A DNA stretch of 64,000 nucleotides from Candidula unifasciata (Eukaryota; Mollusca; Gastropoda; Stylommatophora; Geomitridae): the NCBI GenBank assembly GCA_905116865.2, contig CAJHNH020006246.1, forward strand, positions 366,501 to 430,500. Direction: 5' to 3'. Under the pieces are notes generated by a model, which was given only the letters and a program-made list of their open reading frames with translations, searched no databases and was not told the DNA's origin. How positions within the stretch are numbered: position 1 is the stretch's first letter; the number at the start of each line of letters is the position of its first letter. Below are positions 50,490-61,439 of this stretch, one piece after another. The translations under genes and the position numbers were made by a program.

Positions 50490-50706
50490 AAATGAATAAA
50501 GTAAAGGACCCTTTTCCACGCCTTCAGGCATGTTGAACATACAGGGCTAGGCCAGATCTGCACCCAGTGGGTGATTAGGTCATCATCAGCTAGGTTGACC
50601 TGGGAGCCATGGTTAAACAAATACAACCAAAAGTCTGTCTCTGTCAGGACCTGGTTTCACGACCTTCCAATCTGCAGGTATCTTCTGTCCCACCCTAGCG
50701 GCTCCC
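50490..50706 (-). repeat. tRNA-derived SINE, family 1
   Basis: Reverse copy with tail GTAAAGGACCCTTTTCCACG, middle CTAGGTTGACCTGGGAGCC, B box GACCTGGTTTCACGACC side and A box CCCACCCTAGCGGCTCCC. First repeat after the BOD1L1 stop codon. Confidence 0.7.
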
Positions 50707-50744
50707 TTAGTCAATTCATTTGTACGAAACATAATGTAACAGTT

Positions 50745-51015
50745 AAGAAGGTATAAGTAACGGACTCTTAACCACACCTTGGGGCATGTTCGGCCATTAG
50801 GATGCATACTTTTAAAACCAAATGAACGAAATAGCCAATATTCAACAGCCACTTTAACTTCTCATATAATTTCATGGTACCAATTTTAAGCAGTGTGAAC
50901 CGGGGATTATGTGTGCATTTAAGAAAAGAAAAATCCTTGCCTCGATGGGAATATGAACACGTAACCTTCGGGCTGGTAGGTAAGTGTACTAGCCACTACA
51001 TTGCCGTCGTTCCTA
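50745..51015 (-). repeat. tRNA-derived SINE, family 1
   Basis: Tail GTAACGGACTCTTAACCACACC, middle GGTACCAATTTTAAGC, B-box side GAACACGTAACCTTCGGGC and A-box side AGTGTACTAGCCACTACATTG. Confidence 0.65.
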
Positions 51016-51147
51016 ATTGTTAGGCTTTTAAACTATTATTATAAAATAATTATTTAATGGATAAACACCTGTCATCATTATTAACCACTTTTGCCGTTAA
51101 GTGCCGTGGGGAGGAATAATTTGCGATCCACTGCATGTTGGCTTATA

Positions 51148-51400
51148 GTTACACTAAGAGAGCTGTATAGCGGCCAGACGCTCACCTTTTGATCGACAGG
51201 TTGTGGGCTCAAATCTGAATGGAGCCGGACTTTGGATAAAAAAAAAATGTGACTCCAATGTTGACCTAACCTCATAGAAATACCAGGTGAAGTCCTTGGA
51301 AGTAAAGGCATCCAGCACCATGTTGGCCATATCACCCCACAGAGTTCAGATTGGTTTATAAAATATAGGTCTACCCCTATATGACCAGAATGCCTGCAGT
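51148..51400 (+). repeat. tRNA-derived SINE, family 1
   Basis: AGAGCTGTATAGCGGCCAGA (A box), CAGGTTGTGGGCTCAAATC (B box), GGAGCCGGACTTTGG, core TTGGCCATATCACCCC and TTGGTTTATAAAATATAGG. Confidence 0.7.
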
Positions 51401-51504
51401 CAGTTTGTAATATTCAGATACAGGGTTGGATAATGTTACTACTTTATAAGTCGTTATTTTTTTTGTTATTTGAAGCAACACCCTGGCTTCTGCCAGGGGC
51501 CTCG

Positions 51505-51552
51505 AATATGGCCTAGGCCATAGATATGGCCTAGGCCATAGATATGGCCTAA
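51505..51552. repeat. Palindromic short tandem repeat
   Basis: ATATGGCCTAGGCCATAG is repeated about 2.5 times at an 18-bp period; each unit is itself a palindrome around CCTAGG. Confidence 0.8.
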
Positions 51553-51724
51553 TCGCTAATAGGGGTTTCTGGGGTCTCTTCACGGGTGATCCTTATCCAC
51601 ATGGTGGCACTTTGTGTCACCGGGTGTTTATCGCTTGTGTGATGTAATGGTGGGTACAACTTCCTACCTACCTACCACATGATGCCAGATCGATTAAAAA
51701 AAATTTTTTTTTTATGGGCACACC

Positions 51725-51960
51725 TTGTAGTGTCGGCTTTGTGGCTAAGTCGATGCGAACGCTTCGTAATGCCGGGTTTGATCCCAGCTGCGGGCCATGC
51801 GCCTTGCGTTGGTTTCGACAGTGGTATCAAGAAAGCTGACCATCCAGAAAGCAATGGCAAACTACTGGACGTAAATTTGCCTAGAAAAACCACACAACAG
51901 CTATGGGCTGTTGGGGTTGGTTCTGCAACGTCCTTTAAAGAATACGCAACTAACCTAACA
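51725..51960 (+). repeat. tRNA-derived SINE, family 4, copy 2
   Basis: A-box-like GTGGCTAAGTCGATGCGAAC, B-box-like GGGTTTGATCCCAGCTGCGG, body GACAGTGGTATCAAGAAAGC and GCAACGTCCTTTAAAGAATA. Matches 21315-21545. Confidence 0.75.
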
Positions 51961-51969
51961 CCTTGTAGT

Positions 51970-52145
51970 CCATGCCGTGTATCTTTGGTAGTCATGTTTC
52001 CACAACCTTCTGTCTTGTATACTTTCAAACAGTTCTAACACAGATGATCTTCCATGCCGTGTGGCTTTGGTAGTCATGTTTCCACAACCTTCTGTCTTGT
52101 ATACTTTCAAACAATTCTAACACAGAGGATCTTCCATGCCATTAA
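51970..52145 (+). repeat. 82-bp tandem duplication
   Basis: CCATGCCGTGT...GGTAGTCATG, TTCCACAACCTTCTGTCTTG and CAAACAGTTCTAACACAGA occur twice, starting at 51970 and 52052, with a short third start at 52134. Confidence 0.9.
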
Positions 52146-52169
52146 ACTGGCTGGGGTTCAATTACCAGG

Positions 52170-52315
52170 ATGTTGCCTGATGCACATTTTAGGCTTTGAT
52201 TCGACCTTTACTTCTATATCATTTTATAAAAATTTGCCTCAGTGCAGATTCAAACCCAAGGCCTTTGGGTCTGGCAGGCAATAGTCTAGTCACAGTGCAA
52301 CTGCTGCTCCCTTTG
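52170..52315 (-). repeat. SINE family 1, diverged
   Basis: CACATTTTAGGCTTTGATTC, CAGATTCAAACCCAAGGCC and AGTGCAACTGCTGCTCCC read in reverse as a tRNA-like head and body. Confidence 0.45.
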
Positions 52316-52394
52316 GATTCATTTGCTACTAAAAATAGCAGATCAGTGAGACTCAGAAAGTGGGTTGAGGAACTTTAGTGCTTGTGCATAAAGT

Positions 52395-52660
52395 TTCTTC
52401 TTATTCTTCTTGGCATTCACCGCCTGTAAACTCTGGTAGCAAGTTCTGGTTGTTCATCCACTTCTGGACTTTGGTCTTTTGAGTTTTTCCTGCACACCCA
52501 AATTTTCAGATCTGGTTTATTCATGTGCAAAGTGTTGGTTCCTCGTCTCTCAGGCAGATGCACTACAACTTTGAAGAAATCACTCCTAATTAGTCATTTT
52601 TTACAACATGCTTGTAAGGAAACCCGTAAGACCAATTCTTTTTCCTCTCCCTTTCTACAT
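52395..52660 (-). repeat. GAA-tailed retroposon copy
   Basis: Starts TTCTTCTTATTCTTCTTGGC (tail), then GTTCTGGTTGTTCATCCACT, CGTCTCTCAGGCAGATGCAC, GACCAATTCTTTTTCCTC. Confidence 0.65.
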
Positions 52661-52769
52661 ACAGTTTAAATAAAGGACGCTATAATTTTACACCCGCAAT
52701 TTTATTTATTTGAACATATGAATCTGGATAGGAAAGGGCCTTAATTTATCACAAATATTGGTAAAATGC

Positions 52770-52900
52770 TGTCATAATTTTGTTTGGCCACATGAGCAGC
52801 AAGAAACTGGAATATGTAGTGATGACTAGAAAGATTTGTGGAAATAGGGATAGAGGAAGACAGCGTGAGATGATTCTTTACATAATTTTTTTTTCATGTC
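52770..52900 (+). pseudogene. Small LINE C-terminal remnant
   Basis: Reads FGHMSSKKLEYVVMTRKICG then RDRGRQREMI, the FGHxxRxxxxE..GxRxRGRQR pattern of RT C-termini. Confidence 0.5.
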
Positions 52901-52904
52901 ATAA

Positions 52905-54280
52905 ACGGTGTCAGCACATGAACAGATACATGCTTTTCACACCAGTAGTTGAAGATTATGATTAAACAGCAGTTTTTTTAAGGAGATAAATATTATAATG
53001 GAGGTTTGTTCAGTATTTTTGACATTCTGTTTATGGTTATTTTCCTATATATGTTGTGGGTGAGCTTTGTGTTACTTGGTCTTCCTTATTTCTTCAATAC
53101 TCTTCCCTCATAATGTATTACTAGCATTCAGTGACGTGTTTATTTGTTATGAGATGGAAGATATCTGCATGGTTGTTCCTGCCCTTGCATAATGCTCTGG
53201 GGAAGATATCATTACTTGTGTGATATAGCCTATACACTTTTGTTTTCTTTACTTTTAACATATTTCTTGTGGCCGTTATTGGTACTGAAGCTTCCAAATC
53301 ATTTTGTAAAGGATCATTGACTGCATATAATGTTGATGTAGTCAGATATCAAGGACTAGTTTCATGCTACCATAAGTACTCAACTGTTCTCCTATAAATC
53401 ACAGGTCCCGTTTGGTTAGTCGGATGGGTCAACTGGTAGACTCGATTAATTGACAGCGATGACACGTATGCATGTCAAGACGGCCACTGTGTATGTAATG
53501 TTGATGTTGTTTCACTGCACTGGTAATGTGTTATGGTTGAGTTTTTGTGTGTGCACCAGAAAGGATTTGGTGCCAGCTTTCAGTGAATGGGGGACGGTTG
53601 AAAGGAAGAAGAAGAAAGAAAGAAAAGAATCTTAGAAAGGAAAACAGCCTGTTTAGATGCTTATGGTGTACTTTAGTGACGACATATTAAAACATCTTTG
53701 ACAATACACCATTACAGACCAGTTATATAGTAATGATGCTGTATGATGGCAGGCTGCACTAACACAGCACTCTAGGGCCTTATTAAAACATGCTTCAGTA
53801 ATCAAATTGTAACAGAACACAACTTGCGTGAGAGTTTCCTAAGTTGTTAAAGAAGATAACAGATACAATGAGTCAGTAAACTACATTAAGATGTGGTGGT
53901 GGGGTGTGTCGAGGTTTGTTTTGCTGTTTAACCTGTCGCCTCAGTGTATTTAATTGTGTGCATTGATATGTGAAGATCTGCAACAGTGCACGAACTATAG
54001 GTTTAAAATCATGCACGCTATAAATACTTGTGTGTGTGTGTTTGGCTGGAAAAAGGGGGGGGGGGGAATAGGTTTTTCATTTTGAAATGTAATCTAGGCT
54101 CACAGCAAATGCTCTGTCTTGCAGAATCAGAATCACAGTAAACAAAACACTGATAACATTAATTGTCCTAATTGTCTCTCAAACCTGGAATACAACTAAA
54201 ATGGTTGAAGCCTTATTACAAACTGTTGTTAATAATCTTTGGATCCAATTAAAGATGCGAACAGCGGAGAACGGATAGTA
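52905..54280. other. Downstream unique stretch without a supported gene
   Basis: The AT-rich sequence is poor in recognisable repeats and has no ORF above about 60 codons. It holds a short poly-G run (54055-54066) and (TG)n at 54031. It could be distal 3' UTR or intergenic. Confidence 0.4.
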
Positions 54281-54284
54281 AAAT

Positions 54285-54495
54285 GCACTTTATAGGTTCT
54301 GGGTTCCATTCTGAGGGGGTGATACTCTGCCCCTTACCATACGTTGTCATCAAAGACAACTAAAGGGTCAACTAAATTTAAGGGTTTTCTTTAATGGGAT
54401 CTGTTGGGCCGAAAGCCACAGATATCTAATCATGGCCGTAAACTACAAGACAAATAGCCACCCAACCTCTGAATTGTGAACTCAAAAAAGAAAAG
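54285..54495 (+). repeat. Variant of the GAA-tailed family, diverged
   Basis: TAGGTTCTGGGTTCCATTCTG, GTTGTCATCAAAGACAACTA, GGATCTGTTGGGCCGAAAGC and GTAAACTACAAGACAAATAG align in order with 23000-23205. Confidence 0.5.
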
Positions 54496-54629
54496 AAAAA
54501 AAAGCATCTGTAGTGTTGAGCCAGGCATGCATGGGCAGACCCCACTGACTGAAGCATGATTTGGAAGCTTCAGTACCAGCCTAAAGCATAACATGATGAT
54601 CAATTCCTCTTTATACCACTTTAGATGTT

Positions 54630-54945
54630 GAGGCAAATCTAAAGTTCTGCTTTGCGCTTCTGGCTGCCACGGCTATGGACACATTGTTCTTTTGTAAAGT
54701 TTCTCTGATGTTATCTTTCAGTCTTGTTCTTGGTCTACCTTGTGCTCTTTGTTTTGGTATACACCTAATGGCGTCACAAGGCATTCTGTCTGTGTGGGCA
54801 AACCATTTAATTTGTTGCCTTTGTATGTAATTTAGAATTGGCTCTGTGCCGCCTTTTTCTCTTAATACTTCATTCCTGAATTTGTCTTTTTCTCGTCAGT
54901 CCTGCAGTCCTTCTCCGACATATCATTTCCATGGTTACTAATTTT
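54630..54945 (-). pseudogene. LINE 3' remnant, same family as 17142-17513
   Basis: TTGTTCTTGGTCTACCTTGTG, CAAGGCATTCTGTCTGTGTGG and TTGTTGCCTTTGTATGTAATT are reverse-strand matches to the same RT C-terminus. Confidence 0.6.
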
Positions 54946-54994
54946 TTTTTCTGGTTTGTTGTGAATGACCATGTCTGGCACTGTTAGCATAGGT

Positions 54995-55155
54995 CAGGGC
55001 TATTCAACTGGCGGCCTGCGGGCCAAATCTGGCTCGCAGAGGTCTAGCAAGTGGCATGATCATTGCCAGTTGTATTGTATTAATGATCTTTCCATGCCGG
55101 GACAATCCCCATTTTCCAACATTTTTTACGCTGAGTAGACAGTTGAATTGCTCTG
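54995..55155. mobile_element. 161-bp hAT element with TSD
   Basis: Ends CAGGGCTATTCAACTG and CAGTTGAATTGCTCTG are inverted. Flanks GCATAGGT (54987-54994) and GCATAGGG (55156-55163) form an 8-bp TSD with one mismatch. Confidence 0.8.
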
Positions 55156-55659
55156 GCATAGGGTATCATACTGTGAAAATCATGAACTTACTAGGGTATG
55201 TATTTTTTTTTTTAATAGGTAAATTTAAGTCTACAGATTATATTCATTGCTAACTTTATGTTTTTCAGTTTTAATCTACTGATCAGTTTTGTATACAATT
55301 TTAGCTGATAATTCAAGATAATTTTATAATAATTTACAACAGAGTCAACTTGGCTTTAAAAAAATAATTGTATACTTCTAAAAGTATTTCATAAACACTG
55401 TGACAGATTATTGCAAAAATGTTTGAATTAATTTGGGCCTGTTCATTCAGTTTTCTTGTAGAAAAATTAAATACAAACTTTTTGATGTAACTCTTACTTA
55501 TTAAATCAGAGAATAGTCACAAGAGAAATTAAAAGTTCACAGACTATGCTAGGTGTAACAAGAAAAGATCAACTTAAGAGCCATGATAACAGGGGGAGAG
55601 TTGGCATAGAACCAAGATTGAAATTAATCCGTAAACAGATAAAAAGCTTTACTATATAA

Positions 55660-55850
55660 CAAGATTGGCATCAGACAGGGCACCACAGAGAGCAGTGTTA
55701 TAAAGATACAATAGTAATAGAGCCAGAGGTCGTCCACACAGATGGACAGCAGAAATACCAGAGACACTGAAAAATATATACCGAGCTGACAGAAGTGCCC
55801 GTTCCAGATATCTCTTTTCTCCCGTGATTCTGCGAGGCCTTTCCTGAGTA
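55660..55850 (+). pseudogene. LINE C-terminal remnant
   Basis: One frame reads RARGRPHRWTAEIPETLKNI and YRADRSAR, a typical RT C-terminal segment, then decays. Confidence 0.5.
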
Positions 55851-55859
55851 GAGAAAAAA

Positions 55860-56620
55860 AGAAGATAAAACTGCTTCGGCAAATCCATCGTCAAATGCCG
55901 ACCGGTCTGCAAAAACAGGTTGTAGCGTTCTATACCTAAGCATCAACAGTATAAAAATGGTCCTTCATTTTACTTTTGTGTTGAATTTAATCAGTTTATT
56001 GCAATTGTTTTGGATATTTTAGCATTTAATAATATGGTTTTTGTTGATATTGATATTAAATTGAGAGCCTCATGATTTACATGAATCACTCATTGATACA
56101 GCCAGCATTATAATAAAATTCAAAGTGATTTTCTGATCATATGTGATCAGATCAAATTTTGTTGTCTTATCATTTGAGGACAGAAGCTTTTTGATAATTT
56201 CTGGCATAATTTTTATTTTACTCTAGATTACTTGTTCGTTGTTCATCTGTTAAATTTTTGCTTACTTCATACTGTATCAGGTGAACTTAACCTAAAATAA
56301 GCACAAAGAAATACCATTGGAAGTTGAGGCAGCCGATGTTATTTCGACGACTCTGCCCATCAAGTGCTGATTGACCTATAAAATTGTAGGTTTAGCATTA
56401 TGTGCCCCATGTCGATTTGGTGTGAAAAGTTTCAGTTTTGTTTTTATTAAACAACATAATGTGTCTTTATTTTACCTCAGAAGGTCTTGATTATAAACTC
56501 GTAAAGCTGCTTACATTCATTGGTGCTTGCGTTTAAATTTTCATATTATTTTAGCATTGAAGGATATACGGGGTGATGAATTGGATGTTTGTACAACCAG
56601 CATGTGATGTGAGTAATAAT
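55860..56620. other. Intergenic AT-rich stretch
   Basis: Unique sequence with a faint SINE family 1 tail at about 56340-56440 (GCTGATTGACCTATAAAATTG). Nothing else is recognised. Confidence 0.4.
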
Positions 56621-56629
56621 CATCTACTT

Positions 56630-57060
56630 CTTTTTCTGCCTTATATCCCCCGGTGGAGCATAGGCCCTCAACCAGCTCACGCCAAGTCATTCTATCCTTT
56701 GCTATTAACATGCAGCTCACCCCCGTCCTTTTGCTATTAACATGCAGCTCACCCCGTTCCCCCCCCCCCCTCTTTTTTTTCATGCTCTAGCTCCCTTCTC
56801 TATGTGTTTTTTAGTCTGCCTTCATTCCTGTGCCCCTTCAGGTTTTAGTGCAAAGACATTCTAATTATTTTGTTCTCAGGTTTTCTCAATGTGTGTCCTG
56901 TCCAACGCCAGCATCTTTTCTTCACCTCTTGGTCCACCGGAACTTGTTTAGTTCTCTCCCAAAGCTCAAGATTGGTGATTATCTACACCTTATGTTATTT
57001 ACTGATTCTCTCTTTTTTCCCCCCTCTTTTTCAGAATTTTCTAGAATAGTATCAATGTGG
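56630..57060 (-). pseudogene. LINE 3' remnant
   Basis: Reverse strand reads [26 protein letters not shown]-like coding, related to 6375-6640. A 30-bp duplication (TTTTGCTATTAACATGCAGC) lies at 56697-56755, and a poly-C run at 56761. Confidence 0.55.
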
Positions 57061-57074
57061 GTGTGAAGGCTATT

Positions 57075-57325
57075 GAGCAAGTCTTCGTCATCATGTAGCA
57101 GGTCCTTTGCAGAACGTCGCTCTCATCATGGTCTGCATGAAAGAAACACGGTCTCTCGCCAGCTTTCCCGCCTCATGTATTTTCATACTCAAGGAGTCAC
57201 TTCTATCTTTGTGTCGGTCGGTCCCTGCTCCTCCTTCCTGGTACCATGCCTTCTGTAATAATTTTTTTACAATCCGTCGTGGCGCTTGATATGACCAAAA
57301 TATTTCAGCTTCCGAGACAAGATGC
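57075..57325 (-). pseudogene. LINE C-terminal remnant
   Basis: Reverse strand reads FWSYQAPRRIVKKLLQKAWY, QEGGAGTDRHKDRSDSLSMK and IHEAGKLARDRVSFMQTMMR, matching the 28430-28990 family. The frame is open for about 80 codons, so it is less decayed than most. Confidence 0.65.
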
Positions 57326-57606
57326 TGTTTATTAGCTATTACTAGTTGAGATAGTATCAAAGAGAAACAAATGTAACATTTGGCTGCAGGGAAATAAATA
57401 GACAAAAGATGCATGCAAACTTTGGGATTTTAACCATTCTTTTTCCATAACATTAACAAAATTGCTTAATTGATAATCAACAAATAATATCCTAATCATA
57501 ACATAAATAATTCACTTGATTTGATTCAAGAACTGATTCACTTATAATAATTTAAGTAAAAATTAATATCGATGGGAAATGATAGTGCAGTGGTATATAA
57601 TAAAAT

Positions 57607-57633
57607 GGGGGGGGGGGGGGGGGGGGGGGGGGG
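57607..57633 (+). repeat. Poly-G run
   Basis: About 27 G in a row, in unique AT-rich sequence; length is approximate. Confidence 0.85.
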
Positions 57634-57779
57634 CAGCTCGGGGTAATGATACCATGCAGAACCACTACAGTGCAGTAAATGGGGGAGGTGTGGTAGCACA
57701 GAATACCCACTAGCCTCAGGAGTTACAAATATGCTTTACAGAAGTCTGTAAATAAAAACGTGTGTATATACACACATAC

Positions 57780-57866
<87 letters not shown>
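57780..57866. repeat. (TA)n microsatellite
   Basis: About 43 uninterrupted TA units followed by GTAAACACACACACA. A similar perfect (TA)n run of about 37 units lies at 58770-58844. Confidence 0.95.
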
Positions 57867-57872
<6 letters not shown>

Positions 57873-57935
57873 CACACACACATAAATGCGTACATGTATA
57901 AAGAGAATCCCACATCAGATTCTGCTACTGAAATC

Positions 57936-58365
57936 CCCATGTGTGTTCGGGGACCCTTTTTTTGGGAGGGAAAGTAATAGACCTGCTGCCTCTAAAAAGC
58001 ATGTCGTAAAAGTCGACTAATTAGGGATATTTCTTTCAGTTTCCTTCCAAGTTGGAGTGCCTTTGCCTGAGAGGTGAGGAACTACAAGCCTACATACAAA
58101 TAAGCCAGATCTGTAGAATGGATGTTCATGCAGAACTCAAGTTCTGAAACAAGAGCAAAGACTAGAAGTGGATGAACAACCAGAACCTTTCGATGAAAGT
58201 AAGAGACTGCTGCCTGTAAAAAAGCATGCTGTAAAAGGCGACCAATTGGGGATGTTTCCTTCAAAGTCGAAGTGCCTTTGCCTGAAAGGTGAAGACCAAA
58301 GACTAGAAGTGAATGAACAACCAGAAACTCACGCTGAAGTTAGCAGCTGATGAACGCTAAGAAGA
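57936..58365 (+). repeat. Two GAA-tailed retroposon copies in tandem
   Basis: The first (57936-58195) starts CCATGTGTGTTCGGGGACC and runs to GAACAACCAGAACC. The second (58196-58365) repeats from GTAAAAAAGCATGCTGTAAA and ends GCTGATGAACGCTAAGAAGAG. Both carry GTGCCTTTGCCTGA instead of the usual GTGCATCTGCCTGA, so the pair likely arose by local duplication. Confidence 0.7.
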
Positions 58366-58494
58366 GGAGGGGGACTTCTACAGAAAGTTAAGTGATAGGA
58401 CTTCACCTGCCTCTCATCAAGGGATGAGATAAGTTAACCAGCTGCATCCCTCATCACTGGTTCAATTTATACACTCTCGACTCCACATATGATA

Positions 58495-58590
58495 GTCACC
58501 TTTATTTCCTAGAACTTTACCTGGCCCTCATTTAGGTACAGTGGAACTGGGAGCCAAGGTAAATAGTTTTTTTTTTTTAAATGACTCAAT
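58495..58590 (-). repeat. SINE family 1, fragment
   Basis: CACCTTTATTTCCTAGAAC, TACCTGGCCCTCATTTAGG and GAACTGGGAGCCAAGG are the middle of the family in reverse. Confidence 0.5.
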
Positions 58591-58766
58591 GGGATTAAGA
58601 CTTTTAAGCCAGAGGAGGAAAACATAAAATTTTTTCTGGAGTTTGAAATAGATCATTTTATTTTGATTGTATGTTTAATCTACCTCATTTCCATGGTTAT
58701 AAATAGACTAATAAAGAAAAAACCACACATAAACATAAATATGAAAATTTAATTATATCCAATTAT

Positions 58767-58769
<3 letters not shown>

Positions 58770-58844
<75 letters not shown>
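58770..58844. repeat. (TA)n microsatellite
   Basis: Perfect TA dinucleotide run ending TATAGATCAG. Confidence 0.95.
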
Positions 58845-58846
<2 letters not shown>

Positions 58847-59116
58847 TCAGTAGTTATAAATAACAATAGGTCTGACCAAACCCCCTGCCCCCAATAGGGC
58901 CCCGATATCACAGTGGGAAAATATGTTTATTATGTGTTTCTACTCCAGTCTCCTCCTCTGTTCAGCTCTCCATTCCACTGTTAAGGTCATGAGAACAATC
59001 TTTTCTTAAACCCTCCACTGCAGAAATCGAAAGTCAAAAATTGAGAAATGGGTTGACTAACTTCTAAGGCAATTTTTTTTTAATGTAAATTTTTTAATAT
59101 GCATAAACCCCACTCC

Positions 59117-59141
59117 CCCCCCCCCCCCCCCCCCCCCCCCC
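59117..59141 (+). repeat. Poly-C run
   Basis: About 25 C following CACTC. Length approximate. Confidence 0.85.
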
Positions 59142-59159
59142 AAGCTGTGTTTAAATTAT

Positions 59160-59580
59160 TCTGCTGATCATATAGATCATTGATAGTGAATGAGTTAAAA
59201 TTGTACGATGTTCTTGGTTCAGATTGAGTTAAAATTGTTGATGGGCTTGATGAAGTTTATTTATGTTAAAATTGTAGTAGTATTCTTGATTAATTTTACA
59301 TTAAAATCTTAGACATGTTCTTATTTAAGTTTGAGTTGTTCTTGATAAAGACTAAGTTAAAATTGTCACAGTTGTCACTAACTAGAGATTTCAAGGTTGT
59401 ACAGTGTTTAAGTACATATTGTGTTTATCATGCTCTTGTCATTTTATTTAAATGTGTTTCTGATCTGTATATTTTTAACTGTGAACTAATGTGTAAATAG
59501 CTTTGATCTTGCTCATTGTCTGTGTTTCTGGTTAATTATGTAACTCATTTATGTACATCACTGCATAAAGGATTATATGG
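59160..59580. other. AT-rich unique stretch with GTTAAAATTG repeats
   Basis: GAGTTAAAATTGT-like words occur about every 40-60 bp from 59190 to 59365 (GAGTTAAAATTGTACGATG, GAGTTAAAATTGTTGATGG and further variants). No gene or known TE is recognised. It could be part of a distal 3' UTR. Confidence 0.4.
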
Positions 59581-59852
59581 TGGCTGCATTTAGCCACTTA
59601 TTTTGTACGAAGCGACTCACATGTTTATAGGTTACACATTACAAGACATATTTTTCTCAGCTCCTCTTATCCTGACCTGTTGCTACATTAATTTTTACTT
59701 TAACACATTCAACCTCGTAACTGAATTATTTTAATGCATTGAAACTCGGACTTGTACTAATGGAGGGAAAATAGTTAAAGCATGAAAAGCATGATGGACA
59801 TGAAAAGATACATTTTTTCATCTCATTCTATACCAAGCACACTTCAGAGTAT

Positions 59853-60095
59853 TATTTCTCATCTGGGTTTTGGGGCCCCATTTGGGGGGGGGGGGGGTAG
59901 GGATAGACCCCTGTCTCCCCTAATAGACATGTTGTAAGTGTTTCCTTTAAAGTTGGATTGCTTCTGCTTGAGAAGAATCAACATCCTGCACACAAACGAG
60001 ATCTGTAAAACAGATGGCAGGCAGAACCCAAGTTTTGCAACAGATCCAGAAGTGGACAGACAACCAGAGTTTACAGCTTATGAAAGTGAATAAGA
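59853..60095 (+). repeat. GAA-tailed retroposon copy
   Basis: TCATCTGGGTTTTGGGGCCCC, AGTTGGATTGCTTCTGCTTG, CAGATCCAGAAGTGGACAGA, ending ATGAAAGTGAATAAGAAG. Contains a poly-G run at 59884-59897. Confidence 0.6.
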
Positions 60096-60724
60096 AGTCT
60101 AGTAAATGGTCAGGCCGCCTGATCCCCGAGAAAATATGCATATGTAGGAGTGAACAGGTGTAGAATGTTCCTCCTAGTCTAATACCAAAACACTAAAACT
60201 GTTGTAGAGTTCTGCTTCCCTTCTCCAAGATCAGAACCTATCAGGTTTGCCATGCCCAGTCATGCTCATGATTTCCATGGAGGATGGTTTATTTAAAAAA
60301 GAAACTATTTTTTGCCAGTTTGGCCATTAGAATGAGAGATTCATAGTGGAAGAGATTGAGGCCTTGCCACATAATACAGCGCAGCCTGCTTAAGGTGATC
60401 TCAGATGTGGCAAATTTCTCTTGTAAAAAAACAATTTGCTTATCCCCAGCAATTTTTCTTGCCTAAATTCCTATTTGGATAAGAAGAATTTCTGATAAGA
60501 AGAACCATTTATTGGATCCATGTGAGTTCTCCTTATCAGGTCTGCACTGTATTTCCAAAGACAATAATGGGTGCCAGCCTTCATTGTGGAGATGGCAAAT
60601 GATGGTGTTCATGCCCAGTATGAAAGCAGTGCATGTTTGGAGAGGTATGGCGCCTCTTTGGAATTTTAGTCAGACCAGGGCCTCAGGCTGTGCCACAAAG
60701 TGGGGCTCTAAGGTTGAAAAAGTA

Positions 60725-60990
60725 AAGGTCCCTTTACATGCCAGTGGCGTATCGGGCACATGAGGCTAAACATATTTTTTTTAAAACCAATTGGCCCTCA
60801 GTGGGTGATATAATCAACATTGTGCCAGTGGCCTTTACTTCCCAGGACTTTACTTGGTACCCATTTAAAGGCTAAGTCAACCTGGAAGCCAAGATTATGT
60901 TTGAAAAATGAAGCCCTGTTTAGATTTGAACACGCGACCTTCAAATCTACAGGTGGGCATTCTAAAGTGATGACTGATGTCAAACCTGGG
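60725..60990 (-). repeat. tRNA-derived SINE, family 1
   Basis: Tail AGTAAAGGTCCCTTTACATG, core GGGTGATATAATCAACATTG, middle TGGTACCCATTTAAAGGC, B-box side GATTTGAACACGCGACC. Confidence 0.65.
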
Positions 60991-61063
60991 GCCCATGACT
61001 TCTGATCTCAGCAGCCCAACTGTCTGGCAGGCAATGAAACTTGCCACAATTACTTGCCACAAT

Positions 61064-61086
61064 TAGGGGGGGGGGGGGGGGGGGGA
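61064..61086 (+). repeat. Poly-G run
   Basis: About 22 G after CACAATTA. Length approximate. Confidence 0.85.
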
Positions 61087-61316
61087 ATCCTATATGTCCG
61101 CCAAGTGCAGAGGCATGAATGTATTTTATAATGATTATACTGCTGTTTTTTGTTTTTGTTTTTTGATATTGGAAACATACTGTTTTTCATTGTCTGTTTT
61201 CATAGATGTGTGTGTAAACATTTGCACTACTGTTACTTTTGTATCTAAAACAACTGGTCACAGTAAACCTCTTTCCCCTCTCCCACATCATGTTGCTTTG
61301 GCCAGTGTGTTAGAAA

Positions 61317-61322
61317 ATTAAA
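61317..61322 (+). promoter_or_regulatory. Candidate distal polyadenylation signal ATTAAA
   Basis: ATTAAA is followed by a likely cleavage context (ACAATGAAATGCTTGAC) and a T/G-rich element (about 61350-61390). The preceding 200 bp is unique AT-rich sequence that reads like a 3' UTR end. It could end a very long BOD1L1 3' UTR or an unrelated noncoding transcript. Confidence 0.25.
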
Positions 61323-61439
61323 GTCATTACAATGAAATGCTTGACTTCGTTCCGACTTGTGTACTCTTGGTATCTTTGTCTGATGTTTTCATTAACCATA
61401 AAGGTGATCTATGGTGTAATTAGTAATAGTAGTTACACT

